A stretch of 23,840 nucleotides of DNA from positions 1 through 23,840 of the forward strand of contig CADCWK010000262.1 of NCBI GenBank assembly GCA_902806375.1, given 5' to 3'. This document shows positions 1-8,220 of this stretch, piece after piece. The stretch's first letter is position 1, and each line of letters starts with the position of its first letter. The DNA is from an uncultured Thermomicrobiales bacterium (GTDB taxonomy: Bacteria > Chloroflexota > Chloroflexia > Thermomicrobiales > UBA6265). The position numbers were made by a program, and so were the translations under genes. The notes beneath the pieces were generated by a model, which did not search any database, had not been told where the DNA came from, and was given only the letters and a program-made list of their open reading frames with translations.

Positions 1-618
1 GGCGAGAACCCGATGCTCGGGGTGATGATCGCCCAGCACATCAATCACGGGCGTGTCGAGGTCCTTGACGTGGCCATCGACCCGTCGAGTGGCAGGCTGA
101 TCGACCTGCGGTTGCGACGGCGCGGTGTCCCTGCAGCCGGTCCACTCGGTCCAGGCGTGCCGATGGCCGGGACAGGGAGCCAGGGGCCGGTGAGAGCGCC
201 GGAATGGTCCGTGACGGGTCGCCACGCCGGCGACAGCGAACTGGAGACCAGCGCGGACTGGACGCTCCACATGCTCCTGCGGGATCTCCAGGACGCCAGC
301 GCGGCGCTCGACGCCCGGCTGGAGCCCGGGGACGACTGGGTGCACGTCCTGGATGACGATCTAACGGTCGCGCGTATCGGCCGGAGCCAGCCGGTCCTGC
401 TCGCCTGGGACACGACCCAGCCAGCCGGGCGGGAGATGCTGACCGCGTACGAAGGGTGGCCACGCGGCTGGAAGCGACACCTGGCGTTGCTCCTCGCCTT
501 TCGCACGGCCGCCGCGCGGGTCGTCCAGGCGCCGGGCCACAGACTCCGGCTGGCGGGCATCGGAGCGGTCCTGAGGGCTTGTGCGCCCGCTCGCTCCGGA
601 CGTGCCGTCATCCGTTGA
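1..618 (+). CDS. 3' part of an unrecognised protein (5' end outside window)
   Basis: The frame is open from the first base and ends with TGA at 616-618, so at least 205 C-terminal residues are visible. An internal ATG at 13 exists, but the frame continues upstream of it and no ribosome binding site is visible there, so I treat the gene as 5'-truncated. Third codon positions are strongly G/C throughout, as in the neighbouring real genes. The first 40 residues look like a compact beta-rich fold, followed by a Gly/Pro-rich linker and a Trp-containing alpha-helical part with an Arg-rich end. No motif, membrane segment or signal peptide is recognised and I assign no function. It is separated from the kinase by about 310 bp. 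Confidence 0.5.
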   Translation, partial: GENPMLGVMIAQHINHGRVEVLDVAIDPSSGRLIDLRLRRRGVPAAGPLGPGVPMAGTGSQGPVRAPEWSVTGRHAGDSELETSADWTLHMLLRDLQDASAALDARLEPGDDWVHVLDDDLTVARIGRSQPVLLAWDTTQPAGREMLTAYEGWPRGWKRHLALLLAFRTAAARVVQAPGHRLRLAGIGAVLRACAPARSGRAVIR

Positions 619-928
619 TATCCCCCTTCCCCGCCCACTCCGACCCGACCCGGTGGCATGCCCCCGGGGCACGGACCGGAACGCGGGTCACCTGGCGTTC
701 AGTGGCCGCGGGCGTCCAACCGCACGGAGCGCGAGGGGCGACGGAAGCGATCCGCCTCGCTCCGTGTCGCCTGGTCCAAACGGCGGTGGGCTCGAGAGAT
801 GTCCGGGGATGCTCCCGGTCGCTCCGGGACGCCGCACCGGGTCCCCGGAGGACCGAGGACAACGGGAGTACGATGACCGTACGGGTCGCGCCGTTGACCC
901 GCCCAGCGCCATCGAGGAGCCCGGACCG
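619..928. other. 310-bp intergenic region before the kinase operon
   Basis: No convincing gene is seen; the open frames here lack a ribosome binding site and a family resemblance. A 13-nt C/G-rich inverted repeat at 659-671 (TGCCCC-C-GGGGCA) could end the preceding gene. Near the right end, GTACG-ATGAC-CGTAC at 868-882 overlaps a TACGAT box at 869-874. Confidence 0.5.
868..882 (+). promoter_or_regulatory. Possible -10 box inside an inverted repeat upstream of the kinase
   Basis: TACGAT at 869-874 matches the sigma70 -10 pattern and lies 54 nt before the kinase ATG. It is embedded in a 5-bp inverted repeat (GTACG/CGTAC, 5-nt spacer), an arrangement that could be an operator. No good -35 box is visible, so the call is weak. 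Confidence 0.25.
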
Positions 929-2122
929 ATGAGCAGTGCCAGCAGGAGGCGATGGCTCCGATGGATGCTCGACGCTGGCATCGCCCTGCTCATCCTCCCA
1001 CTGCCGTACGTTCCCCCGTTCCTCGATGAGGGCGAGCGCATCGCGGTCGTCCCCACCCTGTTCGTATCGATCGTCGTCGCGTTCGCGCTCCTCCTCCGAC
1101 GGCGGGACCCCCTGGTCGTCCTCGGCGTCGTGCTGTTCATGGCGATCCCGACGCTGCTGACGGACGCCCACACCGTGCCAGTCACCGCCGGTACGGCCGT
1201 CGCGCTGTACACGGTGGCCAGCCAGAAACCACGCCGGACGACGTTGATCGCGACAGCGATCGCCCTGGTCTCGGTCGTGGGGTTGATCGCGGGCTCCACC
1301 GACGAGATCGAAGGCATCCTGACGGGTATCAGTGTCATGGTCTGGATCGCACTTGCGGGGGCCATCGGCGACGGCGTCCGCAGCCGCCGGACCTACATCG
1401 AGTTGCTGCAGGAGCGGGCACGCCGCGCCGAGGAGACGCGCGAGCAGATGGCCAGGACAAGAGTGGCGGAGGAGCGGCTCCGCATCGCTCGGGAGTTGCA
1501 TGACATCGTCGCCCACCATATCGCCGTGGTGAACATCCAGGCTGGGCTGGCGTCACGGGCGATGGAGAAGGAGGCATTCGGGACCGCCGCCACGGCGGTC
1601 GACCGCGTGAGCGAGGCCGCCCGGTCCGCGCTCGACGACCTCTCGGCGGTCCTCCGTCTCCTCCGCTCGACGGGCGACGATGACCAGCGCGACCCCGCTC
1701 CCGGGATGTCGCAGGTGAGCGACCTGATCCAGACCTACTCCAGCGGCGACGACCGGATTCACTGGACGATCCGCGGCGAGGCGGTCCCGCTCGACGCGGC
1801 GAGTGAGGTGACGGCCTACCGGGTCATCCAGGAAGCGCTGACCAACGCGACGAAGCATGGCTCCGCGGGCGATACGCGGCTGACCATCTCCTATGAGACC
1901 GATGGCCTGGTCGTCACCGTCTCCAATCCGATCCGTACCGAGATCGGCGGGGCCGGGCCCTGGGCGCCAGGGGCCGGTTACGGAGTGGTCGGCCTCCACG
2001 AGCGCGTCGGCTCGGTGGGCGGCCACATCACCGCCGGCCCCCATGCCGACGGGCGCTTCGTCCTCCGGGCGCACATCCCCTATACACCGGCGCACGCCGC
2101 CGGGACGGAGCAGACGCCATGA
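929..2122 (+). CDS. Sensor histidine kinase, DesK/LiaS/NarX type (HisKA_3)
   Basis: A 397-residue membrane kinase. The start is ATG 929, with GAGGAG at 914-919 nine bases upstream; the frame is open further upstream but without support. About six hydrophobic segments lie between residues 11 and 150 with almost no extracytoplasmic domain, as in intramembrane-sensing kinases. A short coiled coil (about 155-182) leads into the HisKA_3 dimerisation helix with ELHD; His191 is the predicted phosphorylation site. The HATPase_c domain has an N-box (IQEALTNATKHG) and a G-rich GYGVVGLHER segment near the end. The stop overlaps the regulator start by four bases (ATGA), so the two are almost certainly co-translated. 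The signal is unknown; the adjacent ABC exporter suggests envelope stress or a membrane-active compound. Confidence 0.93.
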   Translation: MSSASRRRWLRWMLDAGIALLILPLPYVPPFLDEGERIAVVPTLFVSIVVAFALLLRRRDPLVVLGVVLFMAIPTLLTDAHTVPVTAGTAVALYTVASQKPRRTTLIATAIALVSVVGLIAGSTDEIEGILTGISVMVWIALAGAIGDGVRSRRTYIELLQERARRAEETREQMARTRVAEERLRIARELHDIVAHHIAVVNIQAGLASRAMEKEAFGTAATAVDRVSEAARSALDDLSAVLRLLRSTGDDDQRDPAPGMSQVSDLIQTYSSGDDRIHWTIRGEAVPLDAASEVTAYRVIQEALTNATKHGSAGDTRLTISYETDGLVVTVSNPIRTEIGGAGPWAPGAGYGVVGLHERVGSVGGHITAGPHADGRFVLRAHIPYTPAHAAGTEQTP

Positions 2123-2799
2123 TCCGGGTCCTGATCGTCGATGACCAGCCGCTGATCCGGGCCGGTCTACGGGGCGTCCTGGAGCTCGAGGACGACCTGA
2201 CCGTCGTCGGTGACGTCGCTGACGGCGAGGCTGCCGTCCGCCGCGCCCACGGCGAGCGGGCCGATGTCGTGCTGATGGACATCCGGATGCCCGGCCTGGA
2301 CGGCATCGAGGCGACGCGGCGCATCCGGGCGCACCCGGACATGGCCGGCGTCCGCATCATCATCCTGACCACCTTCGAGACGGACGACAACGTCGCGTTC
2401 GCCCTCCAGGCCGGCGCCAGCGGGTTCCTCGGCAAGGGGGCGACGCCGGACGAGATCGTCAACGCGATCCGGACCGTCGCCGGCGGGGACTCGCTGCTCT
2501 CCCCGAGAGCGACGCGAACGCTGATCGAACGGTTCCTCGCCCAGCCACAGCCGGCCACCGGCGGTCCGGACGGCGCGAGCGGGCACGCGGCGGCGCTGGC
2601 CGAACTCACCGAGCGCGAGCGGGAGATCCTGATCCTGGTCGCCCAGGGGCTGTCCAACGAGCAGATCGGCGAGACCCTGTTCATCTCCTCGTTCACGGTC
2701 AAGACCCACGTCAACCGGGCGATGGTCAAGCTGGACGCCCACGACCGCGCGCAGCTCGTCGTCGTCGCGTATCAGGCGCGGCTACTGCGCCCGGACTAG
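2119..2799 (+). CDS. Response regulator, NarL/FixJ family (receiver + LuxR HTH)
   Basis: A 226-residue regulator, the cognate partner of the overlapping kinase. The receiver domain has the acidic pair Asp8-Asp9, phosphoacceptor Asp54 (VLMDIRMPG), switch Thr84 and the conserved Lys106. A linker of about 25 residues leads to a C-terminal LuxR-type helix-turn-helix (about 162-219: ELTEREREIL ... GLSNEQIGETLFIS ... VKTHV). It uses the ATGA overlap with the kinase stop as its start. Phosphorylation by the kinase should drive dimerisation and DNA binding; the likeliest target is the ABC transporter pair beginning 111 bp downstream, which is inference from position. Confidence 0.95.
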   Translation: MIRVLIVDDQPLIRAGLRGVLELEDDLTVVGDVADGEAAVRRAHGERADVVLMDIRMPGLDGIEATRRIRAHPDMAGVRIIILTTFETDDNVAFALQAGASGFLGKGATPDEIVNAIRTVAGGDSLLSPRATRTLIERFLAQPQPATGGPDGASGHAAALAELTEREREILILVAQGLSNEQIGETLFISSFTVKTHVNRAMVKLDAHDRAQLVVVAYQARLLRPD

Positions 2800-2910
2800 C
2801 TCCGCCCCACCGGACACCGCGACGAGACGACGACGCCAATCCCACCGGAACCTAACCTGAGTCCATCGCCAGCGAACCGGCGATCGCCCCCACAGGAAAG
2901 GAACCGCCCC

Positions 2911-3825
2911 ATGATCGTCGTCGACTCCCTCAGCAAGCACTACGGCCCCCACGTCGCCGTCGACTCCCTCAGCTTCACCGTCCAGCCCGGCGTCGTCACC
3001 GGCTTCCTCGGCCCCAACGGCTCCGGCAAGTCCACCACCATGCGCGTCATCATGGGCCTCGATCGCCCGACCTCCGGCACCGCCACCGTCAACGGCCGGT
3101 CGCTGGCCGACCACCGGGCTCCCCTCCACGAGGTCGGCGCCCTGCTCGAGGCCCGGGCTATCCACCCCGGTCGCTCCGCCTACGATCACCTCTCGGCCAT
3201 GGCCGCCACGACCGGCGTACCCGACCGGCGAGTCCGCGAAGTCCTCGACCTCGTCGGTCTCTCATCGGTGGCGAAGAAGCGGGCCGGCTCGTTCTCCCTC
3301 GGCATGGGGCAGCGACTCGGGATCGCCGGCGCCCTGCTGGCCGACCCCGACACCATCATCCTCGACGAGCCGGTCAACGGCCTCGACCCCGAGGGCATCC
3401 TCTGGATCCGGCACCTGCTCAAGGGGCTTGCCGACGACGGACGGACGGTCTTCGTCTCGTCGCACCTGATCTCCGAGATGGGGCTGATGGCCGAGCACCT
3501 GATCGTCATCGGCCGCGGACGGCTCATCCGCGACATGACCGTCGACGAACTGCGCCAGGTCGGGCGGGACGGCCGCGTCGACGTTACCACCCCCTACCCG
3601 GCCGACCTGACCCGCGTCCTGCTTGGCCAGGGCGTCTCGATCCAATCGACGGACGACGCCTACACCCTGACCGTGACGGGTCTCCTGGCAGCCGAGATCG
3701 GGGACCGTGCCGTCGCGCAGGGCATCCCGCTCCACGCGCTCGTCCCCCGGGAGGCATCGCTGGAGGAAGCCTTCATGTCCCTGACCCATGACTCGGTGGA
3801 ATACCAGCCCGCCGCCGCGGCCTGA
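2911..3825 (+). CDS. ABC transporter ATP-binding protein (BcrA-like drug/lantibiotic exporter type)
   Basis: A 304-residue ATPase. The start ATG has AGGAAAGGA at 2894-2902, eight bases upstream. Walker A is GPNGSGKST (34-42); the signature is the variant SLGMGQRLGIA rather than LSGGQ, as in many BcrA-like exporters of high-GC Gram-positives; Walker B is TIILDEP followed by the D-loop NGLDPEG; the switch His lies in VSSHLISEM. About 80 C-terminal residues follow the nucleotide-binding domain, usual for this class. It pairs with the ABC-2 permease that follows. The first 60 or so codons end almost exclusively in C and include a 16-nt direct repeat (2919-2934 and 2958-2973) encoding VDSLS twice. 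Substrate unknown. Confidence 0.94.
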   Translation: MIVVDSLSKHYGPHVAVDSLSFTVQPGVVTGFLGPNGSGKSTTMRVIMGLDRPTSGTATVNGRSLADHRAPLHEVGALLEARAIHPGRSAYDHLSAMAATTGVPDRRVREVLDLVGLSSVAKKRAGSFSLGMGQRLGIAGALLADPDTIILDEPVNGLDPEGILWIRHLLKGLADDGRTVFVSSHLISEMGLMAEHLIVIGRGRLIRDMTVDELRQVGRDGRVDVTTPYPADLTRVLLGQGVSIQSTDDAYTLTVTGLLAAEIGDRAVAQGIPLHALVPREASLEEAFMSLTHDSVEYQPAAAA

Positions 3826-3925
3826 CCGACCCGCCGCCGCCCATCGCGATCCAGTTCCCGCCTCGACTGCGCACTCGACCGACCACCCAGACGGCCCGTC
3901 CGTCCCACTCCCAGGGAGACTCCCC

Positions 3926-4798
3926 ATGGCCACCGCTATCCTCGACCGCACGGCTCCGAATGACCGCACCGCCCCGATCGATCGTCCCGTTGAATCGTCG
4001 CCGGGCACCTCCGGGCGCCTCGACTCCACCGGCCTGGCAGTGACCTTCCCCCGGGTGATCCGTTCCGAGTGGGTGAAGTTCCGCAGCCTCCGGTCCAACT
4101 GGCTGACCCTGCTCGCGACGGTCCTCGGCATCGTCGGCATCGGCGCGCTCGCCTCGGCCGCCTTCACCCCCGACCCCGGCGACGCCGACGCCTTCAGCAA
4201 CCCCGTCACCGTCGGACTCAGCGGAAACCTGCTCGCTCAGATCGTCATCGGTATCGTCGGCGTGCTGGCCATCACCAGCGAGTTCACCAATGGCATGATC
4301 CGCTCGACGTTCGCTTCGGTCCCGAAGCGCCTGCCGGTGCTGGGGGCCAAGGCCCTGGTCATCGCCGGAGTCACCTTCGCGGTCGCCCTTCCCACGATGT
4401 TCGGCGCATTCCTCCTCGGCCAGGCGCTGATCGGCGAGGGGAACGCCAGTCTCACGGACGACGGAGTACTGCGGGTCGTCATCGGCTCGGCCGGCTATCT
4501 GACGGCGGTCGCCCTCCTCGGCCTCGGGCTCGGCACCATCCTTCGCCAGGCCGCCAGCGCGATCGGAGTCATCTTCGTCATGCTGCTGCTCGCCCCACAG
4601 CTCCTCGGGTTCCTGCTGCCCGCGTCGGCGCAGGAGACGTTCCTGAGGTACCTGCCCTCCAACGCCGGGGACGCCTTCATGACGGTCGACCCAGCGGCGA
4701 ATCTGCTGTCGCCGGTGATGGGCGCCGTCGTGCTGGCCGGCTGGGTGGTCGGGGTCCTCGGGATCGCGGCGGTCCTGCTCCAGCGCCGCGACGCCTGA
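3926..4798 (+). CDS. ABC-2 type transporter permease
   Basis: A 290-residue membrane protein. I chose ATG 3926 because AGGGAG at 3913-3918 sits seven bases upstream; the upstream ATG at 3788 would overlap the ATPase by 38 bases and has no such site. A charged, proline-rich cytoplasmic N-terminus of about 45 residues, with repeated DRTAP/IDRP-like units, precedes six hydrophobic segments. The layout (first helix after RSEWVKFRSLRSNW, then a helix ending ITSEFTNGMIRSTF) is typical of ABC-2 permeases working with BcrA-type ATPases. It lies 100 bp after the ATPase and is followed at once by a strong hairpin, so it ends the transcription unit. Substrate cannot be read from sequence. Confidence 0.92.
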   Translation: MATAILDRTAPNDRTAPIDRPVESSPGTSGRLDSTGLAVTFPRVIRSEWVKFRSLRSNWLTLLATVLGIVGIGALASAAFTPDPGDADAFSNPVTVGLSGNLLAQIVIGIVGVLAITSEFTNGMIRSTFASVPKRLPVLGAKALVIAGVTFAVALPTMFGAFLLGQALIGEGNASLTDDGVLRVVIGSAGYLTAVALLGLGLGTILRQAASAIGVIFVMLLLAPQLLGFLLPASAQETFLRYLPSNAGDAFMTVDPAANLLSPVMGAVVLAGWVVGVLGIAAVLLQRRDA

Positions 4799-4821
4799 GC
4801 CCCACCGGCACGCTTCGCCAC

Positions 4822-4867
4822 ACGGACGATCCGGCCCCTGGGTTCTCTCAGGGGCCGGATCGTCCGT
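4822..4867 (+). terminator. Perfect 19-bp hairpin after the ABC permease
   Basis: Arms 4822-4840 and 4849-4867 are exact reverse complements over 19 bases, enclosing an 8-nt loop (GGTTCTCT). It starts 24 bases after the permease stop. No T-tract follows, so it is either a U-less terminator or a 3'-end stabiliser. The symmetry means it would fold on either strand. Confidence 0.75.
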
Positions 4868-5452
4868 TACGCCGCTGGCTGAGAAAACGGGGGCAGCGCT
4901 GAGCTGGTCGGCGCCCAGTCATCGGCAGGATTTTGCGGACCATAGGCTCGACCAGGGACGGCGGTAGGCTGGGGTAGCAGCTACGGACGAGGTGATCGTC
5001 GTTAGGTGCCGCTGGCACGGCATGGGGCGCTCCGGCGCGTAGCGGGATAAATCATCTTCATGAGGTCGGACCAATCCAGGATGGATCATGGGGTCGTGTG
5101 ATCGGGTCCTGCCGGTGGGATCGTCGGTCGGACGAACGCGGACGGGCGGGCATCGGAGGCCTTTCCCATCGCGGGTCGAGTCAGGAGTTCGTTACGTCGA
5201 CTTCCCCTGGGAAATGCACCTGATCGGGAACCTTCTCCGGGCCAGTCGAGACATCCCAACTGGACCACGATGTTCGGCACGGCGCCTGGGATAAGGACCG
5301 ATCCGACACCCATACCCGGGGAGCACTACTCCGGGTGGACGAGCGGCCACACCCCGGACCACTCCACCGGGACGACGACGCGTGACAGACCCGAGCCTAG
5401 TCTGGACGTATCGCCGGCCCTGCCGGAGACGTTCACGAAAGGACGCAGGTCC
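4868..5452. other. 585-bp region without a convincing gene
   Basis: Short open frames on both strands (for example 5088-5294 plus and 5086-5313 minus) overlap each other, lack ribosome binding sites and resemble nothing I know. No tRNA, SRP RNA, RNase P or tmRNA signature was recognised. A hairpin with arms 5314-5321 and 5329-5336 (ACCCGG/CCGGGT core) lies about 115 bp before the TVP38 gene and may be in its leader. A GTGACA sequence at 5382-5387 could be a -35 box but no good -10 pairs with it. Confidence 0.45.
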
Positions 5453-6253
5453 ATGGTGTCGCAGCCCATCGCGGTCGAAATCGGCCCACCCCGAGAGTCG
5501 TCGGACGGACGCTCCCGCGTCGCTCGCTCGGTCGGGCACACGGTGCGGCTCGCTAACGATCGTCGCGTACAGACCCTCGTTCCCCTCGCGATCGCCGCCG
5601 GCGGCATCCTGGCCTATGCGCTGCTCCCGTCGCTTCGATCCGATGTGCAGGATGGCTGGTCCACCGTGCGATCCGGCAACCAGCAGGAGATCGGCGAGTA
5701 CCTGCGGACCCTCGGCGTCTGGGGTCCGGTGATCTCGCTGGCCCTGATGGTTGGCCAGGCGATCCTCGCCCCGATCCCCGGAGCCCTCGTCATCTTCGCG
5801 AACGGGATCGCGTTCGGGACGTTCTGGGGCACGGTCCTCAGCGTCGTGGGCCAGACGCTCGCCGCGATCGTCTGCTTCGGGATCTCCCGGACCATCGGCC
5901 GGGGCCCGGTCGAGGGGCTCGTGGGCAAGTTCGGGCTGGAGTCGCTGGACCGCAGCTTTGGCCGCTGGGGGCCCTACAGCATCCTGGTGCTCCGGCTGGT
6001 TCCCGGTGCCGCTTTCGACGGCGTCTCCTATGGGGCCGGCCTGCTCGACATGAAGTTCAGGACCTTCGTGATCGCGACGGTGGTGGGCATCATCCCGCAG
6101 TCCCTGTTCTACACCTGGATGATCCGGAACTACCCCGACGTGATGTGGATGATCACCTTCGTCGCGCTAGGCGGCTTCGTTGTTTTCGCCGTCGGCGGCA
6201 CGGCGTACGGCCTGCTGCGCCGGCGCAGGAACGCTCGTCCGACGGGCCGGTAG
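5453..6253 (+). CDS. TVP38/TMEM64 family membrane protein (SNARE-associated, DedA superfamily)
   Basis: A 266-residue integral membrane protein. ATG 5453 is preceded by AAAGGA at 5438-5443, nine bases away; the frame extends upstream without support. A polar, basic N-terminus (1-38) precedes a first helix at about 39-60, then the SNARE_assoc/VTT domain at about 88-225 with the re-entrant-loop type segments AILAPIPGALVIFANGIAFG and LRLVPGAAFDGVSYGAG, and a last helix (about 232-254) before an Arg-rich cytoplasmic tail. The family is linked to lipid scrambling or undecaprenyl-phosphate and membrane homeostasis, but the substrate here is unknown. It stands alone, with long spacing upstream and 95 bp before uvrC. 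Confidence 0.9.
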   Translation: MVSQPIAVEIGPPRESSDGRSRVARSVGHTVRLANDRRVQTLVPLAIAAGGILAYALLPSLRSDVQDGWSTVRSGNQQEIGEYLRTLGVWGPVISLALMVGQAILAPIPGALVIFANGIAFGTFWGTVLSVVGQTLAAIVCFGISRTIGRGPVEGLVGKFGLESLDRSFGRWGPYSILVLRLVPGAAFDGVSYGAGLLDMKFRTFVIATVVGIIPQSLFYTWMIRNYPDVMWMITFVALGGFVVFAVGGTAYGLLRRRRNARPTGR

Positions 6254-6336
6254 GCTCAGGCGGTCCATGGGGATGACGTCCGTCACCGGGCCGGTTCCGA
6301 CGGCTGGCTGGGAAACTCCGGCACGGGGCCAGCGGC

Positions 6337-6342
6337 TATACT
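6337..6342 (+). promoter_or_regulatory. -10 box (TATACT) positioned for leaderless uvrC transcription
   Basis: TATACT ends six bases before the GTG start at 6349, so a start site at the usual distance falls on or beside the first codon. No ribosome binding site lies between them. This is the TANNNT-plus-start arrangement known from leaderless genes in Deinococcus and actinobacteria. No convincing -35 box is seen. Confidence 0.6.
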
Positions 6343-6348
6343 TCAATA

Positions 6349-8217
6349 GTGAGCACCGACCTTCCCCCCACCACCCGACCGGACTTCTCGGCCCGCCTCG
6401 CGGCCCTCGCCGTCGCGCCCGGCGTCTACCTGATGAAGGACGAGACCGGGAACATCATCTACGTCGGCAAGGCCGCCGCGCTGCGCAACCGTGTCCGCTC
6501 CTACTTCCAGTCCGAGCGCGGCAAGGACCCCAAGACCCGCGAACTCGTCCGGCACATCGTCGACTTCGACGTGATCCGGACTGACACCGCGGCCGAGGCG
6601 CTGATCCTCGAGAACGAGCTGATCAAGAAGCACCAGCCGAAGTACAACATCCTCCTCAAGGACAGCAAGACCTACCCGTACCTCAAGATCACGAACGAGG
6701 AGTGGCCGAGGGTGATCATCACCCGCCGGGTGGTCGACGACGGGGGCCGCTACTACGGGCCGTACACCTCCGCCGGGCAGATGCACAAGACGCTGCACCT
6801 GATCAACCGGCTGTTCACCTACCGGAAGTGCGACAAGAAGATCACCGGCAACGACGACCTCTGCCTCTACTACCACATGCACCAGTGCACGGCGCCCTGC
6901 ATCAGCGCGGTCGACCGGCCGACGTACATGAAAGCGGTCGACAGCGCGGCCCTGTTCCTCTCCGGCCGGGGAGACGAGATTCTCGCCCCGCTCGAGGGGG
7001 AGATGCAGCAGGCCGCGGACGCGTGGAATTTCGAGCGGGCCGCCGAGCTGCGCGACCGGATCGAGGCGGTCAACCACGTCCTCGAGCGCCAGAAGATCGT
7101 CAGCCCCAACGGCCTCAACGCCGACATCCTCGCCGTCGCCCAGGGGCCGGGCGGCGACGCCGGGGTCCAGGCCGGTTTCCTCCGCAACGGCAAGATGCTC
7201 GGCAGCGAGTTCTTCGCCGTCCGCTCGACGCTGGAGGACCGGCCGCCTGAGATCCTCGCCAGCTTCGTCTCCCAGTTCTACATGGACGCGGCCGTCATCC
7301 CGCCGCTGCTCCTGCTCGAGCACCGCCTCCCGGCCGCCGAGGAGGAAGTCATCGCACCGTGGCTGCGCGAGCGTCGCGCCGGCAAGGTCGAGATCGTCGT
7401 CCCGCAGCGCGGTGACCGGCGGCACCTGGTCGAGATGGTCGCCAAGAGCGCCTCTGAGAACCTGGAGCAGAGCCGGCTGAAGTTCCTCTCGGACGAGATG
7501 AAGACCACCGCGGCCCTGACCGAGCTGGCCGAGGCGCTGGACCTTCCCCGGATGCCGCGGCGGATCGAGTGCTTCGACATCAGCACCCTCCAGGGGACCA
7601 ATACCGTCGCGAGCATGGTCGTCTTCGAGGACGGCAAGCCGGCCAAGCGCGAGTACCGCCGGTTCACGATCAAGACCGTCGAGGGTTCGGACGACTTCGC
7701 CAGCATGAGCGAGGTGATCCAGCGCCGCTTCCGCCGGGCATCCGGCACCGCCGACGAGGAGGGTGGCAAGACGGACGACGGCAAGTGGACGAAACTCCCG
7801 GACCTCGTCATCGTCGACGGCGGCAAGGGCCAGCTCAGCTCGGCAGTCGCCGCGCTCGAGGCGGTCGGCTGGACCGGACAGGCGATCACGGGACTGGCCA
7901 AGGAGAACGAGGAGCTGTTCCTGCCCGGCCGGCCGGACGCCGTGCTCCTGCCGCGTGACAGCCAGGCGCTCTACCTGATCCAGCGGATCCGGGACGAGGC
8001 GCACCGCTTCGCGATCACCTTCCACCAGCAGAAGCGGAGCAAGACCAGCATCGCCTCCAGCCTGGACAACGTCCCCGGGATTGGTCCGACCCGCAAGAAA
8101 GCCCTCATCCGGCGGTTCGGCTCGGTGAAGGGCATCCGTGAGGCGACGGAGGCCGACCTCGTGACGGTCGCCGGGATCACCCCGGCCCTCGCCGCGCAGC
8201 TCAAGTCGAGTCTCTAG
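6349..8217 (+). CDS. uvrC: Excinuclease ABC subunit C
   Basis: A 622-residue UvrC of ordinary length, the nuclease of nucleotide excision repair that cuts on both sides of a lesion after UvrA and UvrB have marked it. The N-terminal GIY-YIG domain begins with PGVYLMKDE (Gly25-Tyr27) and IIYVGKA (Tyr38-Gly40). A Cys cluster with CDKK, CLYY and CTAPCISAV follows, then a UVR (UvrB-binding) helix around residues 222-245 (WNFERAAELRDRIEAV). The RNase H-like nuclease half contains CFDISTLQGT and LVIVDGGKGQL, and a tandem helix-hairpin-helix ends the protein (NVPGIGPTRKKAL ... VAGITPALA). The start is GTG 6349, apparently leaderless. The next gene begins three bases after the stop. Confidence 0.98.
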   Translation: MSTDLPPTTRPDFSARLAALAVAPGVYLMKDETGNIIYVGKAAALRNRVRSYFQSERGKDPKTRELVRHIVDFDVIRTDTAAEALILENELIKKHQPKYNILLKDSKTYPYLKITNEEWPRVIITRRVVDDGGRYYGPYTSAGQMHKTLHLINRLFTYRKCDKKITGNDDLCLYYHMHQCTAPCISAVDRPTYMKAVDSAALFLSGRGDEILAPLEGEMQQAADAWNFERAAELRDRIEAVNHVLERQKIVSPNGLNADILAVAQGPGGDAGVQAGFLRNGKMLGSEFFAVRSTLEDRPPEILASFVSQFYMDAAVIPPLLLLEHRLPAAEEEVIAPWLRERRAGKVEIVVPQRGDRRHLVEMVAKSASENLEQSRLKFLSDEMKTTAALTELAEALDLPRMPRRIECFDISTLQGTNTVASMVVFEDGKPAKREYRRFTIKTVEGSDDFASMSEVIQRRFRRASGTADEEGGKTDDGKWTKLPDLVIVDGGKGQLSSAVAALEAVGWTGQAITGLAKENEELFLPGRPDAVLLPRDSQALYLIQRIRDEAHRFAITFHQQKRSKTSIASSLDNVPGIGPTRKKALIRRFGSVKGIREATEADLVTVAGITPALAAQLKSSL

Positions 8218-8220
8218 CGC

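Noticed and set aside
4069..4902. 277-residue frame overlapping the ABC permease
   Set aside because: Arg/His/Pro-rich, out of frame with a clear six-helix permease, and it runs through the terminator hairpin.
5086..5313. Small overlapping frames on both strands in the 4.9-5.4 kb gap
   Set aside because: No ribosome binding sites, no recognisable fold, and mutually overlapping.
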